Below are positions 48,401-58,100 of a stretch of DNA of 62,000 nt, piece after piece (the stretch's first letter is position 1; each line of letters starts with the position of its first letter). Below the pieces are notes generated by a model. The model saw only the letters and a program-made list of their open reading frames with translations. It had not been told where the DNA came from and did no database searches. Both the position numbers and the translations under genes were made by a program. Origin of the DNA: Tubiluchus corallicola (lineage: Eukaryota > Priapulida > Priapulimorpha > Priapulimorphida > Tubiluchidae); assembly GCA_030141605.1 (NCBI GenBank), contig JAQGDQ010000160.1, forward strand, positions 1 through 62,000, in the 5' to 3' direction.

Positions 48401-50836
48401 AATACTTCTTCCTTTTAGTTGACAGAAAAATAATCGAAAATTGAGCTGCTTAAAATTAATAATCAAATCCAAACGAAAATATATTCACTCATTCAGATAC
48501 AAACTTATTTGTAAATTACTATTCTTAGGTTTATTAAATAAATATACTAAAATAAATATTGAACAAGTACAAAATATAAAGCTTTTAAGTTAGTCGTTTC
48601 TTCGCATTCATTCAGCTTCCCGGCAGTTCAATTTAGCTGAGAACTTCTGCAGTCACAAACTGTAGAAAAACTTCAATCACCAGTAGAAAAGTCTTCAAGT
48701 TGTATGTTTAAAAAGTCAGGAAAAGATTTCCGCTACTGACGAACATTCGTGAATGTCTTTTATGTTCACTAGCACGAAAACCGGAGAGCTTTGCACACAC
48801 GTGAATCATAATATAAGCATTATGTAGGAAACCACTACTGTACTATTAATGATTAACAAATAACAGAAATAAATGTATATTATAAGTATGAAATTGATGC
48901 TCACGCATCTTAACTAGAAGTCAAGAGAAGACAAAATAAGGTGCCAATAAGAACGACTGTATGTGGTGCGTATGCACAAAGTGTTATGTAACAAAAATAA
49001 GTCAATGTACTATTACAATAATTAATATCAATATTAGTATACCTCTTTACTGAGCAACTAAAATTTTTGGTTCAACTTAGAAATTAGGCAAAAAACCAAT
49101 GTAAACAGTAGAAAGAATGTAAGGAATTATGTTTTCTTAATAATTAATTGGAACTCACTCTTTAAGCACACTGACACAAACACAAATAATATCACATAAA
49201 AGATAATACTGACAAATGCATCACACTTTAAAAACCTGAAGATTAAACAAAGCGAGTAGATAATACGTGCAAACACAGATACTGCGTTTTTAAGTCAATA
49301 TGCACGTACTTATATCATATGTAATATATGTAAATCAACAACCACTACAATAACAACAAAGAAAACTCAAGTTAAAAGTAATAATGGCAATATTGTGTGG
49401 TATATGATGTTATCATATATGTATCACGGGTTCCGCACTGACAAATTTTAATGAACATCATAACACTAATAAACAACCGTCACTTTTCTATGACATAAGC
49501 AAAAATAGTTTGGCAAGAGTAGATCAACAAATAAATAAAAAAACCATGTGTTTACCGGTCTGAAGTCACTCAACGATGGGCTGTCTCTCTTGTCCCTGCA
49601 AAGAAATGACAATAGCCTGTAAGAACACAACATTTACACTAAAGAATGCTTGTTTATTTCACTAGAATTCAGTTTAAGCATAACAAATTACAATTTAAAA
49701 CAAAATATTGAAATCAAATAGGTGTGCACAAGGACCTTATAGGAATTAGCGTACCACACCATAAAAATCATCCAACCTTACCATTTCAGTGTAGCAGAAT
49801 CACACAAAATACCCACAGAATTAAATGAATTCGGGTGACAAGGTTATCTGTTAATCATTTTTTTATAATGATATGAACAACAGTAAGTAAAATCGAGGTT
49901 AAAATCACTAAAATAAAAACATGCATTACAAATCAGTAGAGACCATAAAATGCAACTTAAAACAATTTAATGCCAACTATGTCACAAGACAGCATCTTTT
50001 CGTATATTATCCCAACAAAAATATGAACTTATAATGCTTCATTCTTCTTGTCTTCATGATATGGGTAGTTATACTACAATATGCACCAAAATTGTTTAAA
50101 ATGCTGCAGTTACCATCTACTGAAATTATCACTGACCTAACAGAAGTTGGTGTACCATTCGCATCTTACGCATAACCACCAACAGATAAAATTCTAATGC
50201 CTTAACAATAGACACAAATCACTCTGCCTAATTTTTAAAGACTCATGACGTTAACTGTCCATCATACATACCATGGTCCCTTTGACAATGGCTTCACTAC
50301 GGGGACTCTCGCTACAGTCACAGACGCATTTTTTGGTATCAAATCAGAATCATCTTTATATTCTGAAAACATAAAAATCAAATGTTTCAAAACCCATAGG
50401 TGAAAAATAATTCAAATGCGATTAAATAGAAGAGATGCAGAAGAAAGTTTGAAGACTATACATTACACAAAATTTTAAAAATAAAAGCTATATAAGTATT
50501 TTATAAGAAACTTTGCAGAAATTATTAATGGCTATAAAGCCTGATCAGTGCATTAAATATTAGACCCTGCTGATATTAAAGTGCTAGATAACAGCTTGCA
50601 GAAAAAGCAAAATTCTTGCAAAATGCCACTTAAACTTAAAGGACTCATAAGCTCAGCAAGTACATACCTTGTTTAGTCTGTGCATTTGTAATCTGCAGAT
50701 CATAGTCTGCAGACTTGCCCATGTGTTTCTGGGCCATTATCTCTTTCTTTAAGTCCCCGAGTGAAATGTGTAATCCATCAAACGTGACTGTATCATACTG
50801 CAAGTTTGACTTGAACTTGTAATGGACACTGGACAT
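22626..50836 (-). CDS. RBBP6: RBBP6: DWNN, zinc knuckle and RING ubiquitin ligase / mRNA 3'-processing factor
   Basis: Fourteen coding exons join in one frame to 2344 codons plus TAA: 50836-50668, 50362-50272, 49595-49556, 36962-36874, 36608-36494, 35314-35169, 34922-34747, 33166-32953, 32590-32449, 32187-32154, 30869-30815, 29887-29151, 28622-28436 and 27465-22626. Domains: ubiquitin-like DWNN (residues 1-80, starting MSSVHYKFKSNLQYDTVTFD), CCHC zinc knuckle (C150, C153, H158, C163), RING (C252, C255, C267, C268, C273, C276, C289, C292), coiled basic region, Pro-rich region (about 400-730), then an SR/RD/KE-rich tail ending in poly-Lys. In animals and yeast (Mpe1) the family belongs to the cleavage and polyadenylation machinery; human RBBP6 also acts as an E3 ligase and binds p53 and RB. 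It is longer than human RBBP6 (1792). No RB or p53 site can be assigned in the tail. Confidence 0.95.
27567..28233. mobile_element. Non-autonomous hAT-like element (667 bp) in RBBP6 intron
   Basis: Ends are inverted: tagggatgttaa at the left and ttaatatcccta at the right, with cgata-rich subterminal sequence at both ends. Flanking 8-mers gatactgt (27559-27566) and gatattgt (28234-28241) look like a target duplication with one change. No coding frame. Confidence 0.8.
28436..28622 (-). CDS. RBBP6: RBBP6 exon 13
   Basis: Acceptor tttatag, donor gtacgt. Encodes Pro-rich sequence then LSEEEFYREQKRLK, matching human LSPEEEFYREQRRLK. Confidence 0.93.
29151..29887 (-). CDS. RBBP6: RBBP6 exon 12, Pro/Ser/His-rich region
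   Basis: Acceptor tcttag, donor gtatgt, 737 nt open throughout. Low-complexity sequence rich in Pro, Ser, His and Gly (for example GPPSHIRGPRPHGGPHFRPP), equivalent to the family's Pro-rich region. Confidence 0.9.
30188..30578. repeat. Intronic direct repeat, copy 1
   Basis: About 390 bases in RBBP6 intron 11 (between 29887 and 30815). It is similar throughout to 31727-32111, for example cttcaggtttcattaaatta, catcatgaatctatattc and attatgaca. Not open in any frame. Confidence 0.85.
30815..30869 (-). CDS. RBBP6: RBBP6 exon 11, 55 nt
   Basis: Acceptor tacacag, donor gtaaga. Encodes SKPTAGPHVGHSQSIPG; phase joins exons 10 and 12. Confidence 0.78.
30954..31215. mobile_element. Foldback / MITE, about 262 bp
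   Basis: Left half gccagatatatcacataatg ... gtgttttctagaaacattgg pairs with the right half, whose reverse complement reads accagatatatcgcataatg ... gtattttctagaaacatttg. Long imperfect arms with a short centre; sits between the 55-nt and 34-nt RBBP6 exons. Confidence 0.8.
31727..32111. repeat. Intronic direct repeat, copy 2
   Basis: Second, diverged copy of the segment at 30188-30578, in the same orientation, ending about 40 bases from the 34-nt exon at 32154. Confidence 0.85.
32154..32187 (-). CDS. RBBP6: RBBP6 exon 10, 34-nt micro-exon
   Basis: Acceptor ctttag, donor gtaagt. Encodes GAPMRQEFHTS plus one base; the phase is needed to keep exons 9 and 11 in frame. Confidence 0.75.
32449..32590 (-). 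CDS. RBBP6: RBBP6 exon 9
   Basis: Acceptor tttcag, donor gtatgt. Continues the coiled segment (EEEQERKAQQLTEK) and a Ser/Thr-rich stretch; phase fits both neighbours. Confidence 0.88.
32953..33166 (-). CDS. RBBP6: RBBP6 exon 8, end of RING and coiled region
   Basis: Acceptor tttcag, donor gtgaga. Completes CDECIRGTLLE, then CPSCKETDISPDSLIPN, RQAVENYKNETGYTK and a Lys/Glu-rich coiled stretch. Confidence 0.96.
34099..34218 (+). pseudogene. Possible LINE C-terminal fragment
   Basis: Open frame reads WKTVTANRSVWRHLTNDSMS, then EHGRNAIVKRKRRT and a stop at 34216. The W...A.(D/N)R..WR pattern followed by a basic stretch resembles the end of some LINE ORF2 proteins. Short and uncertain. Confidence 0.3.
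34747..34922 (-). CDS. RBBP6: RBBP6 exon 7, first part of RING
   Basis: Acceptor ttttag, donor gtaagt. Encodes EAYKIGKKERPPFVPK, an EP repeat, then CVFCKDLLTDAVVIPCCGNS and FCDE, the first RING cysteines. Confidence 0.96.
35169..35314 (-). CDS. RBBP6: RBBP6 exon 6
   Basis: Acceptor ctgtag, donor gtaagt. Encodes SSGIPRSFMTTVSDPSVPGA then LLTGAGTYAVPKIDA, matching human STGIPRSFMMEVKDPNMKGA. Confidence 0.95.
35657..36291. mobile_element. Non-autonomous hAT-like element (635 bp) in RBBP6 intron
   Basis: Left end caggtatgaccgga, right end (reverse complement) caggcatgatcgga. Flanks gtaagtac (35649-35656) and ataagtac (36292-36299) form an 8-bp target duplication with one mismatch. Interior has several atccg/gatccg-type motifs near both ends. 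No coding frame. Confidence 0.82.
36494..36608 (-). CDS. RBBP6: RBBP6 exon 5, CCHC zinc knuckle
   Basis: Acceptor aaccag, donor gtaaag. Encodes SGPPPAGYKCYKCLQAGHWI followed by WNC, a C-x2-C-x4-H-x4-C knuckle (family: PPPPSYTCFRCGKPGHYIKN). Confidence 0.95.
36874..36962 (-). CDS. RBBP6: RBBP6 exon 4
   Basis: Acceptor attgcag, donor gtaagt. Encodes TADLSSAKASEQDKIQAMML then QSTNDYDPS, matching human TANLAEANASEEDKIKAMMS. Begins after the 12.6 kb intron. Confidence 0.95.
37202..37226. repeat. (ATT)n microsatellite
   Basis: Consecutive att units within RBBP6 intron 3. Confidence 0.85.
43133..43275. repeat. Hairpin-rich MITE-like segment
   Basis: Begins ggtgcgttcagactag and ends with ctgtccacacctgcaa, roughly inverse. 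Inside are nested inverted repeats: ttcttgcag with ctgcaagaa, and aactctcggagagtt, which is self-complementary. GC-richer than its surroundings. Confidence 0.5.
44274..45300 (+). pseudogene. IS630/Tc1-type DDE transposase, broken
   Basis: First frame (from ATG 44274) has a TAG at codon 7, then reads a helix-turn-helix part (GDDCLHLAWQLGIKKSTAWA, ISRSMLANVLKG) to a TGA at 44717. The catalytic part continues in the next frame from about 44698 to TAA at 45300: IIFIDEAGINLW (first Asp), FFVFDNAPAHRG (second Asp) and LPPYSPFLNIVENVFSQWK (Glu). So at least one stop and one frameshift disable it. Spacing between the second Asp and the Glu is 33 residues; the common Tc1 value is 34. Catalytic residues are intact. 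Total length about 340 residues is normal for the superfamily. Confidence 0.88.
45683..45856. repeat. Tandem subterminal repeats at the transposon's right end
   Basis: Two and a half units of about 68 bp, each with catttgacttac, cacatttgagttaccaaaac and a link containing cgaaat. Each unit carries two copies of the ACATTTGA core in alternating form. The left end has only one equivalent set (43918-43990). Confidence 0.8.
49556..49595 (-). CDS. RBBP6: RBBP6 exon 3, 40-nt linker exon
   Basis: Acceptor ctttgcag, donor gtaaac. Encodes DKRDSPSLSDFRP; not conserved in sequence, but its phase joins exons 2 and 4 exactly. Confidence 0.8.
50272..50362 (-). CDS. RBBP6: RBBP6 exon 2, end of DWNN domain
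   Basis: Acceptor ttttcag, donor gtatgt. Encodes EYKDDSDLIPKNASVTVARV, the counterpart of human EYTDDNALIPKNSSVIVRRI. Confidence 0.95.
50668..50836 (-). CDS. RBBP6: RBBP6 coding exon 1, DWNN domain
   Basis: ATG at 50836; donor gtatgt below 50668. Encodes MSSVHYKFKSNLQYDTVTFD and LQITNAQTKQ, almost identical to human MSCVHYKFSSKLNYDTVTFD. Ends with one base of a codon. Confidence 0.96.
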
Positions 50837-50930
50837 CTTGAAGATTACTGCTCTCCTCCCACAAAGATTCTTGTCGAGGTCACAAATGCCAGCACTCCCA
50901 GTCGGACACTAAATGGGTTGAAATTGTAAT
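50837..50930 (-). other. RBBP6: RBBP6 5' UTR after a splice acceptor
   Basis: A strong acceptor (poly-T then cag at 50933-50931, - strand) lies 94 bases before the RBBP6 ATG with no earlier in-frame ATG needed. Suggests a further untranslated exon upstream, or a trans-splice site. Confidence 0.55.
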
Positions 50931-51697
50931 CTGAAAAAAAATTATTTTGATTTAACTGAACATACAAATTGAGTACAAACTCCAATTTTTTATTACAAGC
51001 TTGTTGTTCAACACAAATCATGAAAATGGATGCCAACATTTCTTCCAGTCATAAGTTAAAAAAATATCTGTACAAGCTGTTACCATGCGGTTAAAACAAC
51101 TTGGACAATAAATTGACATTTTTCTGTCTTAACACGCAAGCTGAGTTTTTTTACATTCAAGCTGCTGCCAAATTGTGAGCATTGTTTTGTTGCAACTAAT
51201 CTGGTATCTTACTACAATGCAGAAAATGAATGATTTTACTTGCTATATCTTTGAACTTGAAGCATGTCTGCATGCCTTTCATAGCAAAGCATTCTGTGAA
51301 GTTAGGCTTATTTCAATATTTGTGAAAAATGTTAGAAAGTTAACCCAATTCATGCAAAAATATCAAAATTCGTTCTTATTTTTTGTAAAAATTTATTACA
51401 GCTTTAATGTAAATGGACAACTGGTGTGCTGCTGCAGTCAATGAAAGATGTCATTGGTGGAGGTATGGTTGTTCAAAATGGGAGCACCAAAATGTGAAAT
51501 GATCGCAAGTGATTTTACTAATTACACGTAGCATTTATAACACTTATATAACTAAATCCTTCTAACATTTTTTGCAAATATTAATATTTAACTTAATTTG
51601 TAAGAAGGCTTAGCCTTTCCTTTAAGGTCAGGTGTCCCATAATGCAACTATGCTTCACTCATAATAGGGCTGCCTGTGGCCAAATGTGTGCTAGTTT

Positions 51698-52447
51698 GGT
51701 GTTAGACGTACCTTCTGTCAGACATCTTTCTGTTACACCATTATCACCTAATGTCACCTAATGTATCCAAGTGTATGTGTTGCACACATGAAGTATGCAT
51801 TATATTTTAAACTGTATGTACTGTGACCCAATCGTACTCCTGTGATAAGAATAGTTTTGATTTTCTGTGTGAGACATGCCACAATCATAGTCACATTTTT
51901 AATGAGCGTACACAAGAAAGAATATCCAGGGCAACACTTCACCAAAAAGTTTATACACTTAAGGAACCAACAGGTACAATGATCTCTTACATTTTTTACT
52001 ACAAAATGTTTTTTCTTATAACCAATGCAGGCTTACATAGTCACTATAATGACAAGTTCATTATTGAGTTTAACTTTTTTGATTACTTTTATTTAATTTG
52101 CTTTAGTTTAACACATACGCACACTTGTGAAAAAAACCTAGCTTACAAAACCCCCAATTTTTATTTAGTTTTTGCACAAACACGTAAGACACCAAAAAAA
52201 TGTACGTCCGACACCAAACAAAAATCAAAGTGAATAACTAGCTTCAACTTAATCACGTTTTCTGCGTGGGTCCAACACCATGATATTTTATCAAATTATT
52301 TCACAAATTACAAACACCAAGAGGCTAATATAGCTTGAATTTATAGAGGGGACCGCTTTTTGCATATAAGACCTACAATTATTTAATAATCATTATATAT
52401 AGAAACAGCCAGTAAAGAATCAGCGCCCAAAATGTACATCAGACACC
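51698..52447. mobile_element. Possible DNA-element remnant with inverted GGTGTnnGACGTAC motifs
   Basis: ggtgttagacgtac at about 51700 is repeated inverted at 52202-52215 (gtacgtccgacacc) and 52434-52447 (gtacatcagacacc). An open, ATG-less frame (51823-52233, + strand) with CETCHNHSH lies between. Superfamily not recognised. Confidence 0.35.
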
Positions 52448-52713
52448 GTGGAATTGCCCAGAAAGAGTCTTAGTAATTTAAATGTTCGGGTCAATTAGCA
52501 AAACGTAACTAGTTCAGCATCCTAATGCTTACCAAAAAAGTGAAAAAACGACACTGATTCACCAAAAACATTCTTATTGACAAGACAAAGTAATTTATAC
52601 TGTTGCTTAGTTAATAAAGCACACATTACAAGTGCTTTATTTTTTCAGACTTTATGCAGTGTTATACGAACTTGCTGATGCTACTTCAATTTCTTACTCA
52701 ACATCTGACCGCT

Positions 52714-52724
52714 AAAATGGCTGC
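52714..52724 (+). promoter_or_regulatory. YY1-like motif, possible RBBP6 promoter
   Basis: AAAATGGCTGC matches the AAnATGGCnGC YY1 pattern in a locally GC-richer stretch. A gtaaga that could act as a donor lies just downstream on the - strand. It would fit an untranslated RBBP6 first exon; weak. Confidence 0.25.
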
Positions 52725-54120
52725 ACCTAATTGCGGGAGTTAAAACTCGCACAGCACTACTGATAATACAAGGTCTGCTTGCAGCAAGACAGCATGCAGG
52801 TGATGCAAAATTTCAGGGTGAGTTTTTTCAGTTTTATGTAAAAAATCTGCTTTCTTGCCCTTCAAAGAAAGCATACTAGAAAGAAATTGACACTACACTA
52901 CTCGATTTTGTTTTCATGCACATCACATGTCATCACACTAATGAAAAATAAACCTTTCACATCAGTAAGGTAAATACAAGAATATTTCCTTAAAAATAAG
53001 ATAACAGCAAGATACAAATAAAATTATGTTTAACACCTAACATAACCTATATGGATATGTTAAACAAATCCATAATGAAAAATTCGTAGCTAAACAAATG
53101 ATTTCGAAAAATTACACGCGGGCAAGCAATTTTCTCAGTTCTAGCACATTAATCAACTAGAATTTACAGCTCTCCTAAATAAACCATAGAAAGCAAAGCA
53201 TCTTCATTCATTAGAGATGTGAAGCCACTAGTTTTGTGCCAGATGACATACAAGAAACTTGAAAATAGAAATTGCTTGAGTGATGGTGCAAATACACTTC
53301 AGCCCTATCTGTCAAGAGAAGATGACAAAAACCTTCTAGTTTCTTTTTTGACTTAGGCTGTTGCATTTTCTACAGTTCAATAAAAACAATCAGAAACAGT
53401 GTCAGTAACACGCAAGTTTTGCAAATAAAAGCATCAAACTTAAAAGAAAATTGCCGACTGGTTGTAATCAGTATATAAAACATATATGCAATGCAATTTT
53501 TTCATTCACATTCATGGTATAGTTTTGCTATTCACAGCACTGTCTTAGGTGTACTGTATCTTTTCTAGTCCTAGTTTACTAATGCAAAATTTGTGCTTAT
53601 CTTGCTAAAAAATTCAGTACTGCAAACACAGAAATTTGAATCACAAACACGCAGCGACTTTCAGTTCATGGTTCTATACTCAAATATAAGAACTAATTGT
53701 GTTGCGCTAGTTATACTCATGTAAAATTTTTATTTAATGAATGTGTATTGTGAAGTGTCTTCAAATGAACACAACAATCACTTTATTTTGACTTATGTAG
53801 CAACTGCTGAAGTCCACACACAAAAGCAACAGACAAGAAGCTAAAAATTTAAACCATGTATTTCTCAGCCCTAACAAGTTTTTCAATAGCATTGCAGAAT
53901 TATCAAAAAAAATTTCGAGGTTTGTATTTTATATATTAAAACTATCACAAAAACATCATTAAGGATAGCACTAGATTCGGATACAAACCAACTGTCATTT
54001 TATGATACAATCAACTCAAACGTTACTAAATTATCAAATTTCTGTAACCGCATTATCGTTGGCCATCAAGCAATAAATTTTCTAAAATGACCAAAAGAAT
54101 TTTTTTCTAGCCAGTTACTT

Positions 54121-54126
54121 TTTATT
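54121..54126 (-). other. Possible poly(A) signal of MAX
   Basis: Reverse complement reads AATAAA, about 545 bases after the MAX stop codon. Confidence 0.35.
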
Positions 54127-54669
54127 ACTTCAACTAGACAAATTAGCCCTAGATCTAGCTTACAAAATGTTACAATACAGATAAGATAATCAGATAACTA
54201 AAGCTTACTTTAAACAAAGAAACTAAACTTCAATACTGGTGAGTGAGCTCACTTCAAACTGACATTTTGAGAGTGCAACCATACTTTCCTTTTTTGCCAT
54301 CAGTTTCGATATATAATTTTCGGTTAACACCTAAACATCTAGGTGACAAATGAAATCTACAAGTCAAGTTTAAAGAACACAAGCAAACATTTTTTCTTTC
54401 TTCAATGCTATGCTAGGTTCTCACAAATACGTTTTTTGACAATTCAAATTTTTAAAATTTAACAATTTCATTAGAGAATAGAAAATTACACATAAGCAAT
54501 TATAAATAGACTGCTATTTCAGAATTATCAGCATTACGATATCTTTTTATCCTGCTGCGTAGAGTTCAAAAAATAATATCCTTCAAAAAAGAACTTTCAT
54601 TCAAAATCCTTTAAACCGTATTTACAATAATTCATTAACTGATCTTAATAAAATGAAAAGCTGAATGCA

Positions 54670-55167
54670 TTAGACATCATCAACAGGCAATGGTTTCAGT
54701 TTCTTCTTTCGCCGGCTACTCCCAGAAGATCTCGAGCTCGTCTGAACATCTCCAGATTCTATATCAGAAGCAGAACGTGATCCAGCTGAACTAACACCTT
54801 GGACTAATTCTTCTGAAGGACCGGGACCAGTCTGATCTACTGATACTGCATTTTCAAGTGCACGAATTTGCTGTTCTAAAAGTTGGTTTTCCTCTTTAAG
54901 AACTTCAATGTCTTGCTGATGAGTCGTATTTTTACTTTTCATGAGTTCAATATATTCTGTTGCTTTGTTTAAAATTGTTGCTCTAGAAGCACGCTCGGCA
55001 AATGCACCAGGTATAGAATCTCGCAACATGTGAAAACTGTCTTTAATGTGAACACGCCGCTTTCTTTCAAGAGCATTATGATGTGCTCGTTTATCTGATG
55101 AGAACTGTTGGTCAGCTTGATCAGCATCGCTGTATTCTTCAGCGTCATCACTTTCACTGTCACTCAT
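54670..55167 (-). CDS. MAX: MAX bHLH leucine-zipper transcription factor (single coding exon)
   Basis: ATG at 55167, TAA at 54670-54672, 165 residues; human MAX is 160. An acidic CK2-like N-terminus ([10 protein letters not shown]) precedes the basic region [14 protein letters not shown], with the E-box contact residues H30, E34 and R38 all present. Helix-loop-helix ([33 protein letters not shown]) follows with the loop the same length as human, then a leucine zipper ([20 protein letters not shown]) and a basic C-terminal nuclear signal (RRKKKLKP). MAX dimerises with MYC, MXD/MNT and MGA and binds CACGTG. The whole coding region is one exon. A splice acceptor (ttccaacttcag) ends 18 bases before the ATG, so there is an upstream untranslated exon or a trans-splice site. 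Confidence 0.96.
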   Translation of the reverse strand: MSDSESDDAEEYSDADQADQQFSSDKRAHHNALERKRRVHIKDSFHMLRDSIPGAFAERASRATILNKATEYIELMKSKNTTHQQDIEVLKEENQLLEQQIRALENAVSVDQTGPGPSEELVQGVSSAGSRSASDIESGDVQTSSRSSGSSRRKKKLKPLPVDDV

Positions 55168-55185
55168 CTTGTTCTTATTAGTGAC

Positions 55186-58100
55186 CTGAAGTTGGAAAAA
55201 TGCATCAGCGACTTGGTATAGGCGACTGAGATAATTCCAAGTGATCTACAAAGTTCTGGCATTATATTGCATTTAACATCATGAATTTCTTAAACTTTCA
55301 ATATATAGAAAAATTCAAAATAAAAGCTCATTTATCCTGAAAAACACTATTAATAATTGTTTTTAGAAATCAAAATATATCTATTTAATTACAGTACTTA
55401 TGTCAATTCAGATTATTTTTGAAAATATAATTGAAATAATATTACTGGTTAAAATGAAATATAAGTAAATGCTCTAAAAGTCAATTCCAAAATAATGAAA
55501 CTAATATTGGCCTACTATATTATACAATGTTCCAAAATCACTGAAACAAATACTGAAAAATCTGAAAAGTTAACGAAAACCAGTTAAACAGAGCAAGAAC
55601 TTTCCCTAAGGCACAAAAATTGCATACTACATTTCTGATCGAAGTCAACATATGATAGAAAAGCAGTAATCATTAACAGATGGGAAACACAATCTACAAG
55701 GTAAGTAGAATAATAATTTGCATAAATCAAATGAGTACTTGAAAAGTTTTAATATTAAGTAGCAGTTCACAGACTGACAGATGAAAACTGAAAACTCGTC
55801 AACTCATGTAGGCTATTACTGCAACTACAATAGTGTTTTTAAGAACTGTGTGCTGAACAATCATCAAAATTCAAAAACACTCGATTTGAACCCATGCTTC
55901 GCCTAGCCAGTATATATCAACTATTGAATAAATAAATGGTTCTTAATAAAATATATATAAAACTCAACGTTGACCAGAAATTGTTCAATCAAGATCTTTA
56001 TTGGAATGTATGTATAGGCATATGTGCGTGTGTGTATACATTCTGATAAAATCTTTGAGTCACCAAAAGTCTCATTACATTATTTTGATAGATATGATTT
56101 AAATGAAACATCGGCATGTACATTCATTCTTGATGAGGAGGAGGAGTTCAAACAAAACGTACAACCAGCTAAGAGCCTACTTATATAACTGAAACAAGCC
56201 TCAGTCTCTATTGTCTGGATAGGGCAAAAGTACTATCTGTTATAAGAGTGCAACTGGACCAATGATACATTTCCCAAAAAAAGAATGTGCCCAAAAATTT
56301 TTTGCAAAGGGCACTCCACGAGACAGGTTGATTAATTAATACGTTAAATATTTAAGTCTTATTTGCAAAAGCGCTTTTTCTGAGTGCATATAATAGTAAG
56401 TGCTGTTATAAACTCATCAACAGTGGTCATCAGTTGAGTTTGCATATAAGAACATATTGAAAGGGCTAAAAAAAGAAAAAATATTTTTGTTTAATCTTGT
56501 AAAAAGTTTCTCAAGCTTGGCAGTGAAAAACATTCCTGCACAATCCCCACCGTATGATGGTCACTGGCACCTATTTATTTACAGGAAATATTGCAGAAGT
56601 GACATTATCCGAGAAATACAGGTGCAGTGGGAAGGCCATTCAATAAAAACCATATTTTCGTGCATAATAAGAAGTTTTTCTGTCCTTCCTCCTAAATTCT
56701 GGAAGCTAAGAAACCGTTCAAAAAAGTTCAAGAAAGACTTACAAATCACATTTTATTTCAACAAGCTTTTTATCAGTAATCTTTCAGTTCTAATTTACAA
56801 TGCTTATCTCACATCTTTTCTGTCAGATGTTGAGAAACACACCAGTATAGTGCATTTATTCTTATTTACACAAGTTGCTTGAATCTGTCCCAGCAAACAG
56901 GTCTACTAATGAATGTATCTTCTGAATAAGCCTGTAGATAGTATTACTTGGCATTCTGCTATATTCTATTTCTGATAGGCTTCTTCTGAAGTCTATTCAA
57001 CTAGTAGTCCAACTTTATCTTACCATGTACTAAGTAAAACTTAGCTAAGCCGTTTATGTTGAAGGCCAAAAACTACTGTTATACTAATGTAACTGATCTG
57101 CTTATTTGTCTCATTGTAAATATCATCATGCCATGTAATTTTATTTAATAATTATCCACATATTGCAGTAACTTATTCTTCGTTTCTATTCACTTAAATA
57201 ATACTACCAAGTAAAAAGATGCAATAGTAACAATTTCGCATTTATTTTGGGTCTGGAACGAAGAATGGGTTTTTGAACTTGGGGCAAAACTTCAGCACAA
57301 GTCTAGCTCTCGATTAAATATTCTAAAATAAAAAACTCAAACTTCCCGACTTCATAATCACATTTTAGTACTATATGAATTAGTAGTTTTTCTCAATTTT
57401 AGTTATTTCAAGATTTCATTTCTGACTATATTTTAATTGTACATGCGTATAGGGTTCATCGTAGTATGTGCGCTATGAATATGTATGTGACAGTGACACG
57501 CGGTTTAATTGATTACAAAGCATACCAGTTATAAGCAAATTATGATGACCAGGTGACTGGTTCATATGTAGTTGTATACAGTGTAAAAGGGGAAGTTTTG
57601 AAATATCTCAAATTAAATGCTACCTCAAATTAAAAAAGTTCACAGTGTGAATGATGTGTAATATGTTTCAATTAAAAAACTCTTTTTTCCTCTAATTAAC
57701 TGAAAGCAAGACTAGACAAGTTTTGGGCATTGTAAAGTTAAGCCAAGACAAATTTTGGGCACTGCAAAGTTATGTATTCTGAAGTGCCTGTTAAAAAACT
57801 GTCAAAAGCCACAAAGCCATCTGGGAACTAAGGCTACGACTGTAATAATACAACCAGGTCACAATGCGATACGTATCACAATACAAGTGAGTTAACGTTT
57901 GCAGGTTTTTTAAAAAACCAAAATAATTCAACAAGCTGTTTGATTTTTGTTTATTAGGCCCATTTGTGTATTGCTTGCAACATAGGTCACCAGAAAAACA
58001 CAACATTTTCTTTTACAATACTTTACAATTAAAAGACACTAGTGTACTTCTGGTACGTGCATTTGCCATTTCATAATTTTATATGCGAAAACATAAATAG

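Larger units (their letters stand above)
36963..49555. other. RBBP6 intron 3 (12.6 kb)
   Basis: AT-rich intron following the DWNN-coding exons. Holds a microsatellite (37202-37226), a patch open on both strands (40716-40983), a hairpin-rich element (43133-43275) and a Tc1/IS630-type transposon (43905-45868). No extra RBBP6 exon recognised. Confidence 0.75.
50931..54669. other. Region between RBBP6 coding start and MAX stop
   Basis: Likely RBBP6 5' intron or promoter plus the MAX 3' UTR. Contains a segment with inverted GGTGTnnGACGTAC motifs (51698-52447), a YY1-like AAAATGGCTGC at 52714-52724 and a possible MAX poly(A) signal at 54121-54126 (- strand). No other gene recognised. Confidence 0.55.

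Noticed and set aside
54670-55185. MAX as a processed retrocopy
   Set aside because: An acceptor directly upstream and a plausible remote promoter exon argue against it; the frame is intact. Not fully excluded, so kept as a test in the findings.
56457-56882. 141-codon frame in the MAX 5' intron
   Set aside because: No ATG start, no recognisable domain and AT-driven composition.
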